Source: BP-464 sp963825415 | Lineage (GTDB): Bacteria; Actinomycetota; Thermoleophilia; Solirubrobacterales; Solirubrobacteraceae | Assembly (NCBI GenBank): GCA_963825415.1 | Contig: CAWGTD010000009.1 | Location: forward strand, 186,001 to 250,000 | DNA: 64,000 nucleotides | Direction of reading: 5' to 3' | In this document: positions 8,213 to 17,892 of the stretch, in pieces | Numbering within the stretch: the stretch's first letter is position 1 | Layout of the letters: each line of letters starts with the position of its first letter | Notes under the pieces: model-generated | Databases searched by the model: none | What the model saw: only the letters and a program-made list of their open reading frames with translations | What the model was told of the DNA's origin: nothing | Program-made: the position numbers and the translations under genes

Positions 8213-9054
8213 CCCCTCCCGCCGCTGCCACCCCGACCCACGGCCTGCGGCCGCGTGTGCCCGGCCGCGCCGCCGCCACGCATCCCGCGCGGCCGCGCCC
8301 GCGTCGCGCTACCTCGGCGCCGCGCCGGGTCAGCGGCCCCGCCGGCGGGCGCCGTGCCGTCACGACGGCGCCGCGGCCGGTCGCGCTGCGGCTCGCCGCC
8401 GCCGTCCACACCGTCGCCGAGCACCGCTGGCTCGACCGCGTCGTCCGCGGGCGCGCGTGGATCGCGATCCTCGGCGTCGGGCTGATCGGCATCGTCTTCA
8501 TGCAGGTCTCGATGCTGCGCCTCAACGCGGGCATCGGCCGGGCCATCGAGCAGTCCTCCACGCTCGAGCGCCAGAACGCCGCGCTGCAGGCGTCGGTCTC
8601 GCAGCTCTCCTCGGGCGAGCGCATCGCCTCGGCCGCCGGCAAGCTCGGCTTCGTGCTCCCGCCGGGCGGCAGCACGCGCTTCCTCGACGCGCGCGACACG
8701 AACCTGCGCAAGGCGATCGGCGGCATCGAGCGCCCCGGCAGCCGGCCGTTGCAGCAGCTCGAACCGGCCCCCTCGACGGCGCTGGGGATCTCCCAGACCG
8801 GCGTCGCGGTCGGCGAGCCGGAGACCGGAACGGCCACGACCGGCGACCAGGCGGCGGCGACGACGCCGGCCGCCGGGACGACGACGCCCACCACCACGGC
8901 GCCGACGACCACGAACACGACGACGCCCGCGGCCGGGACGCAGCCGGCCACGGCCACCCAGCCCACCACGCAGCAGCAGGCGCCGGCCCCCACGGCGACG
9001 CCCGCCAACCAGGCCGCCGTTTCCGGCGGGACCACCGCGGGGCAGGGCGGCTAG
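8209..9054 (+). CDS. ftsL: FtsL-like septum protein with long Thr/Pro-rich tail
   Basis: A 281-residue bitopic protein in the ftsL position between rsmH and ftsI. A basic Pro/Arg-rich cytoplasmic N-terminus of about 80 residues precedes one membrane helix (WIAILGVGLIGIVFMQVSML). A short leucine/glutamine coiled coil follows (LERQNAALQASVSQL), with an FtsL/DivIC-type ending (KLGFVLPPGG). The last 90 or so residues are low-complexity Thr/Pro/Ala. FtsL joins FtsB and FtsQ to activate septal FtsWI synthesis. The start ATG overlaps the rsmH stop. The N-terminus contains a 32-bp repeat copy (8233-8264) that recurs in murF. Assignment is by position and topology, as sequence conservation of FtsL is low. 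Confidence 0.8.
   Translation: MTPPAAATPTHGLRPRVPGRAAATHPARPRPRRATSAPRRVSGPAGGRRAVTTAPRPVALRLAAAVHTVAEHRWLDRVVRGRAWIAILGVGLIGIVFMQVSMLRLNAGIGRAIEQSSTLERQNAALQASVSQLSSGERIASAAGKLGFVLPPGGSTRFLDARDTNLRKAIGGIERPGSRPLQQLEPAPSTALGISQTGVAVGEPETGTATTGDQAAATTPAAGTTTPTTTAPTTTNTTTPAAGTQPATATQPTTQQQAPAPTATPANQAAVSGGTTAGQGG
8233..8264 (+). repeat. 32-bp dispersed repeat, copy 1 (inside ftsL)
   Basis: This segment is identical to 12394-12425 at 31 of 32 positions (one G/C difference, in the middle of a CGGCC-TSC-GGCCG near-palindrome). It is read in frame here as part of PTHGLRPRVPGR in the FtsL-like N-terminus. Confidence 0.8.
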
Positions 9055-9060
9055 CGACCG

Positions 9061-10722
9061 GTGCAGCCGATCGCCCGCCGCATCGGTCTGCTCTTCGCGT
9101 TGTTCTTCGGACTCCTGGCCGTCGCCGGGGTGCGGACCGCGTGGCTGGGGACGGTCAAGGGCAACTCGCTCAAGCACGCGGCGACCAGCCAGCAGGTCGC
9201 GCAGCTCACGATTCCGGCCCGCCGCGGCGCGATCGTCGACCGGCGCGGGGTGGAGCTGGCGGTCTCGCAGCCCGCCGGCGACATCAGCGCCACGCCCTAC
9301 CTCGTCAAGGACCCGATCGCCGCGGCACGCAAGCTCGGGCCCGTACTGCACAAGCCCGAGGACGACCTGGTGCGCGCGCTGGCACGGCGCGACACGGGCT
9401 TCGTCTACCTCGCGCGAAAGGTGCCGGCGGACCGCGCCCAGCGCGTCGAGGACCTGCATCTGGTGGGCGTCGACGTCATCCCGACGACCAGGCGCACCTA
9501 CCCGCGCGACTGGCTGGCCTCGCAGCTGCTGGGCACGGTGGGGACCGACGGCAAGGGCCTCTCGGGCCTCGAGTACGCCTATGACAAGGCGCTGCACGGC
9601 ACCGACGGGCAGCGCCGCACGGTCAAGGACGCGCTCGGCGAGTCGATCGCCGTGCGCGACCTGCGGCCGACGCTCGGCGGCGAGCGAATCGAGCTGAGCC
9701 TCGATGCGGCGATCCAGGACAAGGCCGAGGCGGTGCTGGCCCAGGTCGGCTCGACCTTCCGGCCCAAGGGCGCCACGGCCGTCGTCATCGACCCGCGCAG
9801 CGGCGAGCTGCTGGCGGTCGCCAACTGGCCGCGCGTCGACGCCAACGACGTCGGCGGCGCGCCCGGCTACGCGCGCCAGAACCGCGCGGTCGGGTTCACC
9901 TACGAGCCCGGCTCGACGTTCAAGGCGGTCACGGTCGCCGGCGCGCTCCAGGACCGGATCGTCACGCCCGAGACGTCGTTCGGCCTCGCGCCGACGATCC
10001 AGGTCGCCGACCGGACGATCGGCGAGTCGCACCCGCGCGGCTCGGTCACGCTGACGACCGCGCAGATCCTGGCCTACTCCAGCAACGTCGGCGCGATCAC
10101 GATCGGCCTGCGCGAGGGCGCCGACCGCTTCTCGGCGTGGATGCGGCGCTTCGGGTTCGGCAAGCGCACCGGCGTCGATCTCCCGGGCGAGGAGATCGGC
10201 CTCGTCCTGCCGCGCGACAAGTACTCCGGCTCGTCGATGGGCAACCTGCCGATCGGCCAGGGCACCTCGGTCACGCCGATGCAGATGGCCGTCGCCTACT
10301 CGGCGATCGCCAACGGCGGCACGCTGGTCACGCCGCACGTGGTGCGCAGGGTGGGCGGCGAGCTCGTGCGCGAGCCGCGGCCCAAGCGCGTCATCTCCTC
10401 GAGCACCTCGCTGGAGCTGCGGACGATGCTCGAGGGCGTCTTCGCCCCGGGCGGCACCGCGAGCGAGGTCTCGATCCCCGGCTACAAGCTGGCCGGCAAG
10501 ACCGGCACCGCCAACAAGGTCGACGCGTCGACCGGCGAGTACTCGAGCTCGCGCTACGTCGCCTCGTTCGTGGGCTTCGCGCCCGCCCTGCGGCCGCGGC
10601 TGCTGACGATGATCGTCGTCGACGAGCCCCAGGGCGCGATCTACGGCGGCCAGGTCGCGGCGCCCGCGTTCGGGCAGATCATGTCGTTCGCCCTGTCCTA
10701 CCTGAAGATCCCGCCCGGCTAG
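9061..10722 (+). CDS. ftsI: Septal peptidoglycan transpeptidase FtsI (PBP class B)
   Basis: A 553-residue class B penicillin-binding protein. It has an N-terminal membrane anchor (about residues 8-25), a dimerisation domain beginning with RRGAIVDRRGVELAVS, and a transpeptidase domain. Active-site motifs are STFK (Ser285 nucleophile), SSN (340-342) and KTGT (480-483). It crosslinks septal peptidoglycan together with FtsW. It starts at GTG 9061, six bases after ftsL; the length is normal and there is no PASTA domain. Downstream murE begins 19 bases after its stop. The frame is intact. Confidence 0.96.
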   Translation: MQPIARRIGLLFALFFGLLAVAGVRTAWLGTVKGNSLKHAATSQQVAQLTIPARRGAIVDRRGVELAVSQPAGDISATPYLVKDPIAAARKLGPVLHKPEDDLVRALARRDTGFVYLARKVPADRAQRVEDLHLVGVDVIPTTRRTYPRDWLASQLLGTVGTDGKGLSGLEYAYDKALHGTDGQRRTVKDALGESIAVRDLRPTLGGERIELSLDAAIQDKAEAVLAQVGSTFRPKGATAVVIDPRSGELLAVANWPRVDANDVGGAPGYARQNRAVGFTYEPGSTFKAVTVAGALQDRIVTPETSFGLAPTIQVADRTIGESHPRGSVTLTTAQILAYSSNVGAITIGLREGADRFSAWMRRFGFGKRTGVDLPGEEIGLVLPRDKYSGSSMGNLPIGQGTSVTPMQMAVAYSAIANGGTLVTPHVVRRVGGELVREPRPKRVISSSTSLELRTMLEGVFAPGGTASEVSIPGYKLAGKTGTANKVDASTGEYSSSRYVASFVGFAPALRPRLLTMIVVDEPQGAIYGGQVAAPAFGQIMSFALSYLKIPPG

Positions 10723-10741
10723 TGGACTAGGCTCCTCCGCC

Positions 10742-12167
10742 ATGACGCTCCGCGAGGTCATGGGGACCGGCGGCGACGTCGAGATCGCCCACCTGGCGCA
10801 CGACACGCGCGATGTGGCGCCCGGGACGTTGTTCTTCTGCGTGCCCGGCTTCACGCGCGACGGCCACGACCTGGCGGGCGAGGCGATCGAGCGCGGCGCG
10901 GTCGCGCTGGTGGTCGAGCGCCCGCTGGACCTCGGCGTGCCAGAGGTGGTCGTCGAGTCCGTACGGGCGGCGATGGCGCCGGCGGCCGCGCGCTTCTACG
11001 GCGACCCGACGGCGCGGTTGCCGGTCGTCGGCATCACCGGGACGAACGGCAAGACGACGACCGCGTTCTTGATCCGCGGGCTGCTCGAGGCGGCCGGACG
11101 GCGCTGCGGGCTGCTGGGGACGGTGACGTCGTTCGTCGGCGGCGAGCAGCGCGACATCGAGCGCACGACGCCCGAGGCGATCGCGTTGCAGGCGACGTTC
11201 GCCGAGATGCTCGCCGCGGGCGACAGCGCGTGCGCGATGGAGGTCTCCTCGCACGCGCTGGCGCTGCACCGCGCCGACGCGATCCACTGGGCGGTGGCCG
11301 TGTTCACCAACCTGACGCAGGATCACCTCGACTTCCATGCCGACATGGACGACTACTTCCTCGCCAAGCGGCGGCTGTTCGAGGCGAGCGAGCCTCGCAC
11401 GGTCGCGGTCGTCAACGTCGACGATCCCTACGGCGCGAAGCTGGCGGCCGACCTGCCCGACTGCGTGACCGTCGGCCTGTCCGACGCCGCGCAGCTGCGG
11501 GCGACGGACGTCGACAGCGGCGCGTCGGGGGCGAGCTTCGCCGTCGAGGGGCTCGGCCGCGTGTCGATCCCGCTCCCCGGGAGCTTCAACGTGCTCAACG
11601 CCCTGTGCGCGATCGCCGCCGCGCGGGCGCTGGGGATCTCGGACGCCGAGATCGTCACCGCGCTGCCGCGCGCCGGCACGGTGCCCGGGCGCTTCGAGCC
11701 CGTCGACGAGGGCCAGGGCTTCGCGGTGATCGTCGACTACGCCCACACCCCGGACTCGCTGGAGAACGCGCTGCGCGCCGCGCGCGAGCTGACCAGCGGC
11801 CGGATCGTCTGCGTCTTTGGCTGCGGCGGCGACCGCGATCGCGGCAAGCGCCCGCTGATGGGCCGCGTCGCCGCCGAGCACGCAGACCACGTGATCGTGA
11901 CCTCCGACAACCCGCGCTCCGAGGATCCCGACGCGATCATCGCCGAGGTGCTCGAGGGAATCGGCTCCGAGCATCCGCGCGTCGAGGCGTTGGTCGACCG
12001 CCGCGAGGCGATCGAGCGCGCGGTCGGGCTCGCCCGGACCGGCGACGTCGTGCTGATCGCCGGCAAGGGCCACGAGCAGGGCCAGGAGTTCGCCGATGGC
12101 CTGAAGGTCGCAGTTCGACGACGTCGCGGTCGCCCGCGAGGCACTGCATGCGCGACTGGTCGCCTGA
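10742..12167 (+). CDS. murE: UDP-MurNAc-L-Ala-D-Glu ligase MurE, frame break near the end
   Basis: It adds the third stem-peptide residue to UDP-MurNAc-L-Ala-D-Glu in the cytoplasm. Visible are the ATP motif GITGTNGKTTTAF, the central ligase motif SSHALALHRADAIHWAVAVF, NPRSEDPDAI and KGHEQGQEF. The NPRSEDP motif (the DNPR type) points to meso-diaminopimelate as substrate. The frame runs intact from ATG 10742 to about 12109. One extra base at 12110-12113 then throws it off; without it the normal ending FDDVAVAREALHARLVA and a TGA at 12165-12167 are restored. As read, the protein would end in about 25 unrelated residues at 12199. A sequencing insertion is the simplest explanation. Confidence 0.93.
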
Positions 12168-13442
12168 GCACGTCGCCCGGGCGGCGGGTGCGAGCCTGAT
12201 CGCGCCGGCGCCGGCGAGCGAGGGCCCGGCGCGCGCCACGATCGACTCGCGCGACGTGCGCGCCGGGGACCTGTTCGTCGGCCTGCCGGGCGCCAACGTC
12301 GACGGCGGGAGCTTCGCTGCGCAGGCGCTGGCGGACGGCGCCTGGGGCGTGCTCGTCGCCCCGCGAGCACGCCGACGCGGCGCGCTGCGCGAACCGACCC
12401 ACGGCCTCCGGCCGCGTGTGCCCGGGCGTACTGCTGGCCGCCGACGACCCGCTGGTCGCTCTGCAGCGGCTCGCGACCGCGTGGCGGCGCGCGCTGGGCG
12501 CTCAGGTGATCGGCATCACCGGCTCGACCGGCAAGACGTCGACCAAGGACATCCTGTTCGGGATGCTGCGCCCGCACCGGCGCACCGTCGCGACGCGCCA
12601 GAACCTCAACACCGAGATCGGGCTGCCGCTCACGATTTTGGAGGCGCCCGGCGATACCCAGGTCCTCGTGCTGGAGATGGGGATGCGCGGCGAGGGCCAG
12701 ATCGCCGAGCTGGCGCGGATCGCCGAGCCCGACGTCGGCGTGATCGTCTCGGTCGGCCCGGTCCATCTCGAGCTGATGGGCACCGTCGAGGCGGTCGCGG
12801 CGGCCAAGGCCGAGCTGCTCGCGGGGCTGCCGCCGGGCGGCACCGCGGTCGTGCCGGCGGGCGAGCCGCTGCTCGACGCGCACCTGCGCGACGACCTCGA
12901 CGTCGTGACGTTCGGCGAGGGCGGCGACGTCGCCTCGCTGGACGGCGATCGAGCTGCCGTTCGACGCCGCGCACCTGCGCCGCAACGCGATGGCGGCGCT
13001 CGCCGCCGCGCGGGCTGTCGGCGTGGAGCCGAAGGGGCCGATCGAGGTCGAGCTGTCCGATCGCCGGGGCCAGCGCGTGGAGCTCCCCGGAGGGGTGGTC
13101 ATCGTGGACGACTGCTACAACGCCAACCCGATGTCGATGCGCGCCGCCCTCGACGAGCTGGCCCGTGCGCCCGGACGCCGGCTCGCCGTGCTCGGCGACA
13201 TGCTCGAGCTGGGCCCCGACGAGGTCCGCTACCACGAGGAGATCGGCGCCTACGCCCGTGAGCGCGCCGACGTCATCGTGAGCGTCGGGCCGCTGGCGGC
13301 GCACATGGATGCCGACCACGCGGTCGACGACGCCGCGCAGGCCGCCGAGCTGGTCGGGCGGCTGATGGAGCCCGGCGACACGATCCTGGTCAAGGCGTCG
13401 CGCGGGGTCGGCCTGCAAGCGGTCGCAGAGACGCTGCGCTGA
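12148..13442 (+). CDS. murF: UDP-MurNAc-tripeptide:D-Ala-D-Ala ligase MurF, two frame breaks
   Basis: It completes the UDP-MurNAc-pentapeptide. It starts at ATG 12148 (MRDWSPEHVARAAG), overlapping the murE end. Segments in three frames read continuously as MurF: DSRDVRAGDLFVGLPGANVDGG; then GITGSTGKTSTKDIL, RQNLNTEIGLPLTIL and EMGMRGEGQI; then VVIVDDCYNANPMSM, LGDMLELG and ILVKASRGVGLQ. Single extra bases near 12361-12365 and 12944-12951 explain both breaks. Between the first two segments lies a 32-bp repeat copy (12394-12425), read as RPTASGRVCPG. This adds residues not expected in MurF, apparently without loss of frame. It ends by TGA overlapping the mraY ATG. Confidence 0.9.
12394..12425 (+). 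repeat. 32-bp dispersed repeat, copy 2 (inside murF)
   Basis: Second copy of the 8233-8264 sequence, 31/32 identical, with a CGGCC-TCC-GGCCG palindromic core. Here it is translated in a different frame from the ftsL copy. It lies between the N-terminal domain and the ATP-binding domain of MurF, a tolerant linker position. Confidence 0.8.
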
Positions 13443-14410
13443 TGGGCGAGGTCCTGATCGCCGGCACGGCGGCGCTGCTCATCTGCATGTTCCTCGCGCC
13501 GAAGTTCATCGAGCTGCTGCACAACCGCGAGTTCGGCCAGCACATCCGCGAGGAGGGGCCCGAGGGCCACCACGTCAAGGCGGGCACCCCGACGATGGGC
13601 GGGATCATCCTGATGCTCGCGTTCGCGGTGCCGTTCCTGCTGCTCTCGGACTACGACTGGCGCGCCGTCGGCGTGTTCAGCACCGCGCTGGCGTGTGCGT
13701 TGCTGGGCTTCGCCGACGACTACACGAAGATCGTCAAGCGGCGTTCGCTGGGCCTGCGCGCGCGGACGAAGCTGATCGTGACCGTGGCGATCTCGGTGTG
13801 GCTGTGGTGGGTGGCCACGCACAAGGCCAACCTCCCCGACACGCTGCGCCTGCACATCATCGACGCCCAGATCGGCGTCGGGTGGGTCTACCCGCTCGTC
13901 ATCTACCTCGTGGTGGCGGGAACGACCAGCGCGGTCAACCTCACAGACGGCCTCGACGGCCTCGCCGGCGGCTGCGCGGCGATCGTCGGGCTCGCCTACA
14001 TCGGGATCACGTTCATCACGCCGGACTCGCGCGATCTCGCCCTGCTGAGCTCCTGTCTGGTCGGCTCGTGTGTGGGCTTCCTCTGGTTCAACGCCTTCCC
14101 GGCGACGATCTTCATGGGCGACACGGGGTCGCTCGGGTTAGGAGGCGCGCTCGCGGGCCTGGCTGTGATGACGCGCACCGAGGTGCTGCTGATCCTCCTC
14201 GGCGGGATCTTCGTCGTCGAGGCGCTGAGCGTCCTGATCCAGGTCTTCTCGTTCCAGGCCTTCCGCAAGCGGGTCTTCCTGATGGCGCCGGTCCACCATC
14301 ACTTCGAGCTGATGGCCTGGTCGGAGACGAAGATCATCCTGCGCTTCTGGATCGTGGCGGCGATCTGCGCCGCGATCGGCTTCACGATCTACCAGCAGTC
14401 GCTGGGGTAG
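13442..14410 (+). CDS. mraY: Phospho-MurNAc-pentapeptide transferase MraY
   Basis: A 322-residue polytopic membrane enzyme that transfers phospho-MurNAc-pentapeptide to undecaprenyl phosphate, forming lipid I. It has about ten hydrophobic segments. Catalytic signatures are GTPTMGGIILML, FADDYTKIVKRRSLGL, NLTDGLDGLAGG, FMGDTGSLGLGG and the cytoplasmic MAPVHHHFE loop. ATG 13442 overlaps the murF stop by one base. The frame is intact and the length slightly short but complete. Confidence 0.96.
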   Translation: MGEVLIAGTAALLICMFLAPKFIELLHNREFGQHIREEGPEGHHVKAGTPTMGGIILMLAFAVPFLLLSDYDWRAVGVFSTALACALLGFADDYTKIVKRRSLGLRARTKLIVTVAISVWLWWVATHKANLPDTLRLHIIDAQIGVGWVYPLVIYLVVAGTTSAVNLTDGLDGLAGGCAAIVGLAYIGITFITPDSRDLALLSSCLVGSCVGFLWFNAFPATIFMGDTGSLGLGGALAGLAVMTRTEVLLILLGGIFVVEALSVLIQVFSFQAFRKRVFLMAPVHHHFELMAWSETKIILRFWIVAAICAAIGFTIYQQSLG

Positions 14411-14416
14411 CGCGCG

Positions 14417-15638
14417 TTGTCCGGGCGCCCGGCACTCCCCGGCGGGCCGTATCTCGTGGTCGGGCTTGCCCGGTCGGGCCTCTCGGCGCTGCGAACGCTG
14501 CGGACGCTGGGCGAGGACGCGGTCGGCGTCGACTCCGGGCGCCCGCCGGTCGAGCTTCCGGGCGTGCACCTCGGGGTCGACGGCGTGGAGCTGCTCGACG
14601 ACGCGAAGACCGTCGTCAAGTCGCCGGGGGTCCCCGCCGAGGTGCCGGTCGTGGCCGCGGCGCGCGAGCGCGGACTGACGGTGCTCGGCGAGCTCGAGCT
14701 GGCGTGGCGGCTGCTCGACGGCCACGAGTTCGTCGCCGTCACCGGCACGAACGGCAAGACGACGACGAGCGAGCTGATCGGCCACATCCACCGCGAGGCC
14801 GGCGTGCCGGTCGCCGTGGCGGGCAACGTCGGCACGCCCGCGACGCTCGCTGATCGGTGCCCTCGAGCCGGGCGCGGTGGTGGTCTGCGAGGCCTCCTCG
14901 TTCCAGCTCGAGGACACGATCGAGTTCGCACCCGACGCCGCGGTGCTGCTCAACATCGAGCCCGACCACCTCGACCGCCACGGCACGTTCGAGCGCTACC
15001 GCGAGGCCAAGCTGCAGGCCTTCGCCCGGCAGGGACCCGACGACCTGGCCGTGGCCGACCCGCGGATGGCTCTGCCGGACACCCCGGCCCGCCGCGTGGG
15101 CCCGGCGGACGTGGCCGGCTGGGAGCTCGCGCTGCGCGGCGACCACAACCGGCGCAACGCGGCCTTCGCCGCCGCGGTCTGCCTGGCGCGCGGGATCGAC
15201 GAGGCGGGCGTGCGCGCGGGCCTGCGCACGTTCGGCGGCGTCGAGCATCGCCTCGAGGAGGTCGCCCGCCACGACGGCGTCCTCTACGTCAACGACTCCA
15301 AGGCGACGAACGTCGCCGCGACGCTCACCGCGCTGGCCGCGTTCGCCGCGCCGGTGCACCTGATCCTCGGCGGGCGCGGCAAGGGCGAGGACTACACCGT
15401 GCTCAGCGACGCCGCCCAGCAGTGCGCCGGGGTGTACCTGATCGGCGAGGACGGCCGCGCGATCCTCGACGCGATCGGGACGGGGTGGTGGTGCGGCGAT
15501 CTGGAGCGGGCGGTCGGTGCGGCGCGGGCGGTCGCGCGGCCCGGCGACGTGGTCCTGCTGTCGCCCGCGTGCACGAGCTTCGACGCCTATGACGACTTCG
15601 AGGCTCGGGGCCGGCACTTCAAGGAGTTGGTGGGCTGA
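14417..15638 (+). CDS. murD: UDP-MurNAc-L-Ala:D-Glu ligase MurD, one frame break
   Basis: It adds D-glutamate to UDP-MurNAc-L-Ala. The N-terminal part, from TTG 14417, contains the Rossmann start LVVGLARSGLSALRTL and the ATP motif VTGTNGKTTTSELIGH. The rest continues in the next frame as ALEPGAVVVCEASSFQLED, LNIEPDHLDRHGTFERY, LRGDHNRRNAAFAAAV, VEHRLEEVARHDGVLYVNDS, and ends with LLSPACTSFDAYDDFEARG. One extra base at about 14846-14850 joins them. The TTG start is inferred from position 6 bases after mraY and from alignment with the MurD N-terminus. The protein is otherwise complete and the break is probably a sequence error. Confidence 0.92.
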
Positions 15639-15655
15639 CGGCGAACTAGAGCCTG

Positions 15656-16916
15656 ATGGCCAAGCGCGCCGCCGCCCGCGCAAGGAAGCCCCGGGCCCGA
15701 GGGGCGAAGTCGGCTGCCGCAAAGCCGATCGAGCACAACATCCTGCTCACCGCGACTTTGTGCCTGCTCGCCGCCGGCGCGGTGATGGTCTACAGCGCCT
15801 CCTCGGCGCGCACTCTGCTCCAGGGCAACAGCGACGCGACCACGTACCTGGTGCGCTACCTGGTCTACGGCGGCATCGGCCTCGTGGCGATGCACATGCT
15901 GTCGCGGCGCGGCCTCGACGCGGTCGCCAAGCTCAGCGGGCCGCTGCTGATCGCCGCGTTCGTCGGGCTTGGTCGCCGTGAAGCTGCCGGGCATCGGCGT
16001 GGAGGTCAACGGCGCGAAGCGCTGGATCGGCGCCGGCCCGCTGCAGTTCCAGCCGTCCGAGCTGGCCAAGCTGGCGCTGATCCTGCACTCGGTGCGCTTC
16101 CTGGCCGAGAAGCCGCAGCGGATCAACACGCCACGGCTGCTGATGCCGCTGTTCGGCGTGGTCGGCCTCGCCTGCCTGCTGATCGCCTCCGAGCCCGACC
16201 TCGGCACCGCGCTGGTCGTCGCATTCACGCTCTGCTGTCTGCTGCTGGCCGCGGGCATGCCGATGCGCTACCTGCTCGGCGGGTTGGCGATCGGCGTCGT
16301 GGTCGTGGCGCTGTTCGCGGTGATCGAGCCCTACCGGCGGGCGCGGCTGACCGCGTTCCTCGATCCGTGGTCGCACGCGAGCGACTCGGGTTTCCAGGCG
16401 GTGCAGGGGCAGATCGCGATGGGCTCCGGCGGCTTCACGGGCGTCGGGCTCGGCCAATCGGTCCAGAAGATCTTCTATCTGCCCGAGGCCCACACCGACT
16501 TCATCCTGGCGGTCGTCGGCGAGGAGCTGGGCGTGATCGGCGTCAGCGCGCTGCTGTTCCTCTACGGCCTGATCGCCTACGCCGGCCTGCGCGTCGCCCA
16601 GCGGGCCAAGGGCCTCTACGCGCAGCTGCTGGCGGTGGGCGTCACGTCGCTGATCCTCTGCCAGGCCTCGCTGAACGTGTTCGCGGTGCTCGGCCTGGCG
16701 CCGCTCACCGGCGTGCCGCTGCCGTTCATCTCCTACGGCTCGTCGAACCTGCTCGTGCTGCTGGCGGCCATGGGGCTGCTGCTGAACGTCGCCGACGGCG
16801 GGAAGGTCCGCCTGCGGCTCGTGGAAGGATCGCGCGATGCGCGTGGTGATCGCGGCCGGGGGAACGGCCGGGCACGTGGTTCCGGCCCTGGCGGTCGCAG
16901 ACGAGCTACGGGCTGA
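15656..16916 (+). CDS. ftsW: Septal peptidoglycan polymerase FtsW (SEDS), one frame break
   Basis: A SEDS-family glycosyltransferase that polymerises septal glycan strands with FtsI. The first part (from ATG 15656) has a basic N-terminus, then LLTATLCLLAAGAVMVYSAS. After one extra base at about 15968-15972 the protein continues as VKLPGIGVEVNGAKRWIGAG, QFQPSELAKLALI, ASEPDLGTALV, EAHTDFILAVVGEELGVIG and the closing PLPFISYGSSNLL. The frame as given runs 80 bases into murG; the real stop may lie just before 16837, as the last 30 or so residues are low-complexity and unlike FtsW. Confidence 0.92.
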
Positions 16917-17892
16917 GGGCGCCGAGGTCCGCTTCGTCGGCGGCCAGCGGGCCGAGCTCGAGCTCGTGCCCGGCGCCGGCTACGAGCTCGACGTGCTGGC
17001 CGTCGAGGGCCTGAGCCGGACGAACCCGTTGCGCGCCGCCCGCGCCGTCGCCAAAGCGGCCGCGGCGGTGGTGCGCAGCGTCCGGCTGTTGCGCCGCGAG
17101 CGCCCGGACGCGGTGATGGGCGGCGGTGGCTACGTGGCGGGGCCCGTGGGGCTGGCCGCCGTGCTGCTGCGCATCCCGCTGGTGCTGACCGAGGCCGACA
17201 GTCATCTCGGCGTCGCCAATCGCCTGCTCGCGCCGTTCGCGCGCCGCGTGTTCCTGGCGTTCCCGATCGCCGGCCGCGACGGCGATCGCTACTGGGTGAC
17301 CGGCCGGCCCGTGCCGGAGCCCTGTACGGACCGCGACGCCGCGCGCGCCGGGCTCGGCATCGACGCCGACGAGACCTGCGTGCTCGTCTTCGGCGGCTCG
17401 CTCGGCGCCCGGCGGATCAACGAGGCGGCGGTCGACGCGTTCGCCGCCGCGCCCTTCCGCGTGCTGCACGCGTGCGGGACGCGCGACCACGCCGAGCTCG
17501 CCGCGCGGCTGGGCGATCCGCCGCCGGCCAACTACGACCTGCGCCCGTTCATCAGCCCGTTCGCGCCCGCGCTGGCGGCAGCTGACCTGGTGGTCGCGCG
17601 CGCGGGCGGTTCGATCTTCGAGATCGCGGCCCACGGCCGGCCCGCGCTGCTCGTGCCCTATCCGCACGCGACCGCCGACCACCAGGCGGCCAACGCCCGC
17701 TGGATGGTCGACGGCGGCGCGGCGGTCGTCGTGCCCGACGACGAGCTGACCGCCGAACGGCTCGCGCGCGAGGTCGGGGATCTGCTGGCGGACCGCTCGC
17801 GCCTGGCGGCGATGGCGAACGCCTCGGCGAGCCTCGCGCGGCCGGACGCGGCCCGCGCGGTGGCCCGCGAGTTGCTGGGTGGCACGCCGTGA
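16837..17892 (+). CDS. murG: Lipid II-forming GlcNAc transferase MurG
   Basis: A 351-residue GT28 glycosyltransferase that adds GlcNAc from UDP-GlcNAc to lipid I at the cytoplasmic membrane face. It shows the glycine-rich N-terminal loop IAAGGTAGHVVPALAVADEL, VMGGGGYVAGPV, LVFGGSLGARRINEA, and the donor-binding ADLVVARAGGSIFEIAAHGRP and PYPHATADHQAANA segments. Length and motifs are complete and the frame intact. ATG 16837 lies inside the 3' extension of ftsW. The stop overlaps the GTG of murC. Confidence 0.96.
   Translation: MRVVIAAGGTAGHVVPALAVADELRAEGAEVRFVGGQRAELELVPGAGYELDVLAVEGLSRTNPLRAARAVAKAAAAVVRSVRLLRRERPDAVMGGGGYVAGPVGLAAVLLRIPLVLTEADSHLGVANRLLAPFARRVFLAFPIAGRDGDRYWVTGRPVPEPCTDRDAARAGLGIDADETCVLVFGGSLGARRINEAAVDAFAAAPFRVLHACGTRDHAELAARLGDPPPANYDLRPFISPFAPALAAADLVVARAGGSIFEIAAHGRPALLVPYPHATADHQAANARWMVDGGAAVVVPDDELTAERLAREVGDLLADRSRLAAMANASASLARPDAARAVARELLGGTP

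Noticed and set aside
7615..10854. A 1079-codon minus-strand frame opposite rsmH, ftsL and ftsI
   Set aside because: Arg/Gly/Ala-rich shadow composition, and the plus strand encodes clear dcw proteins.
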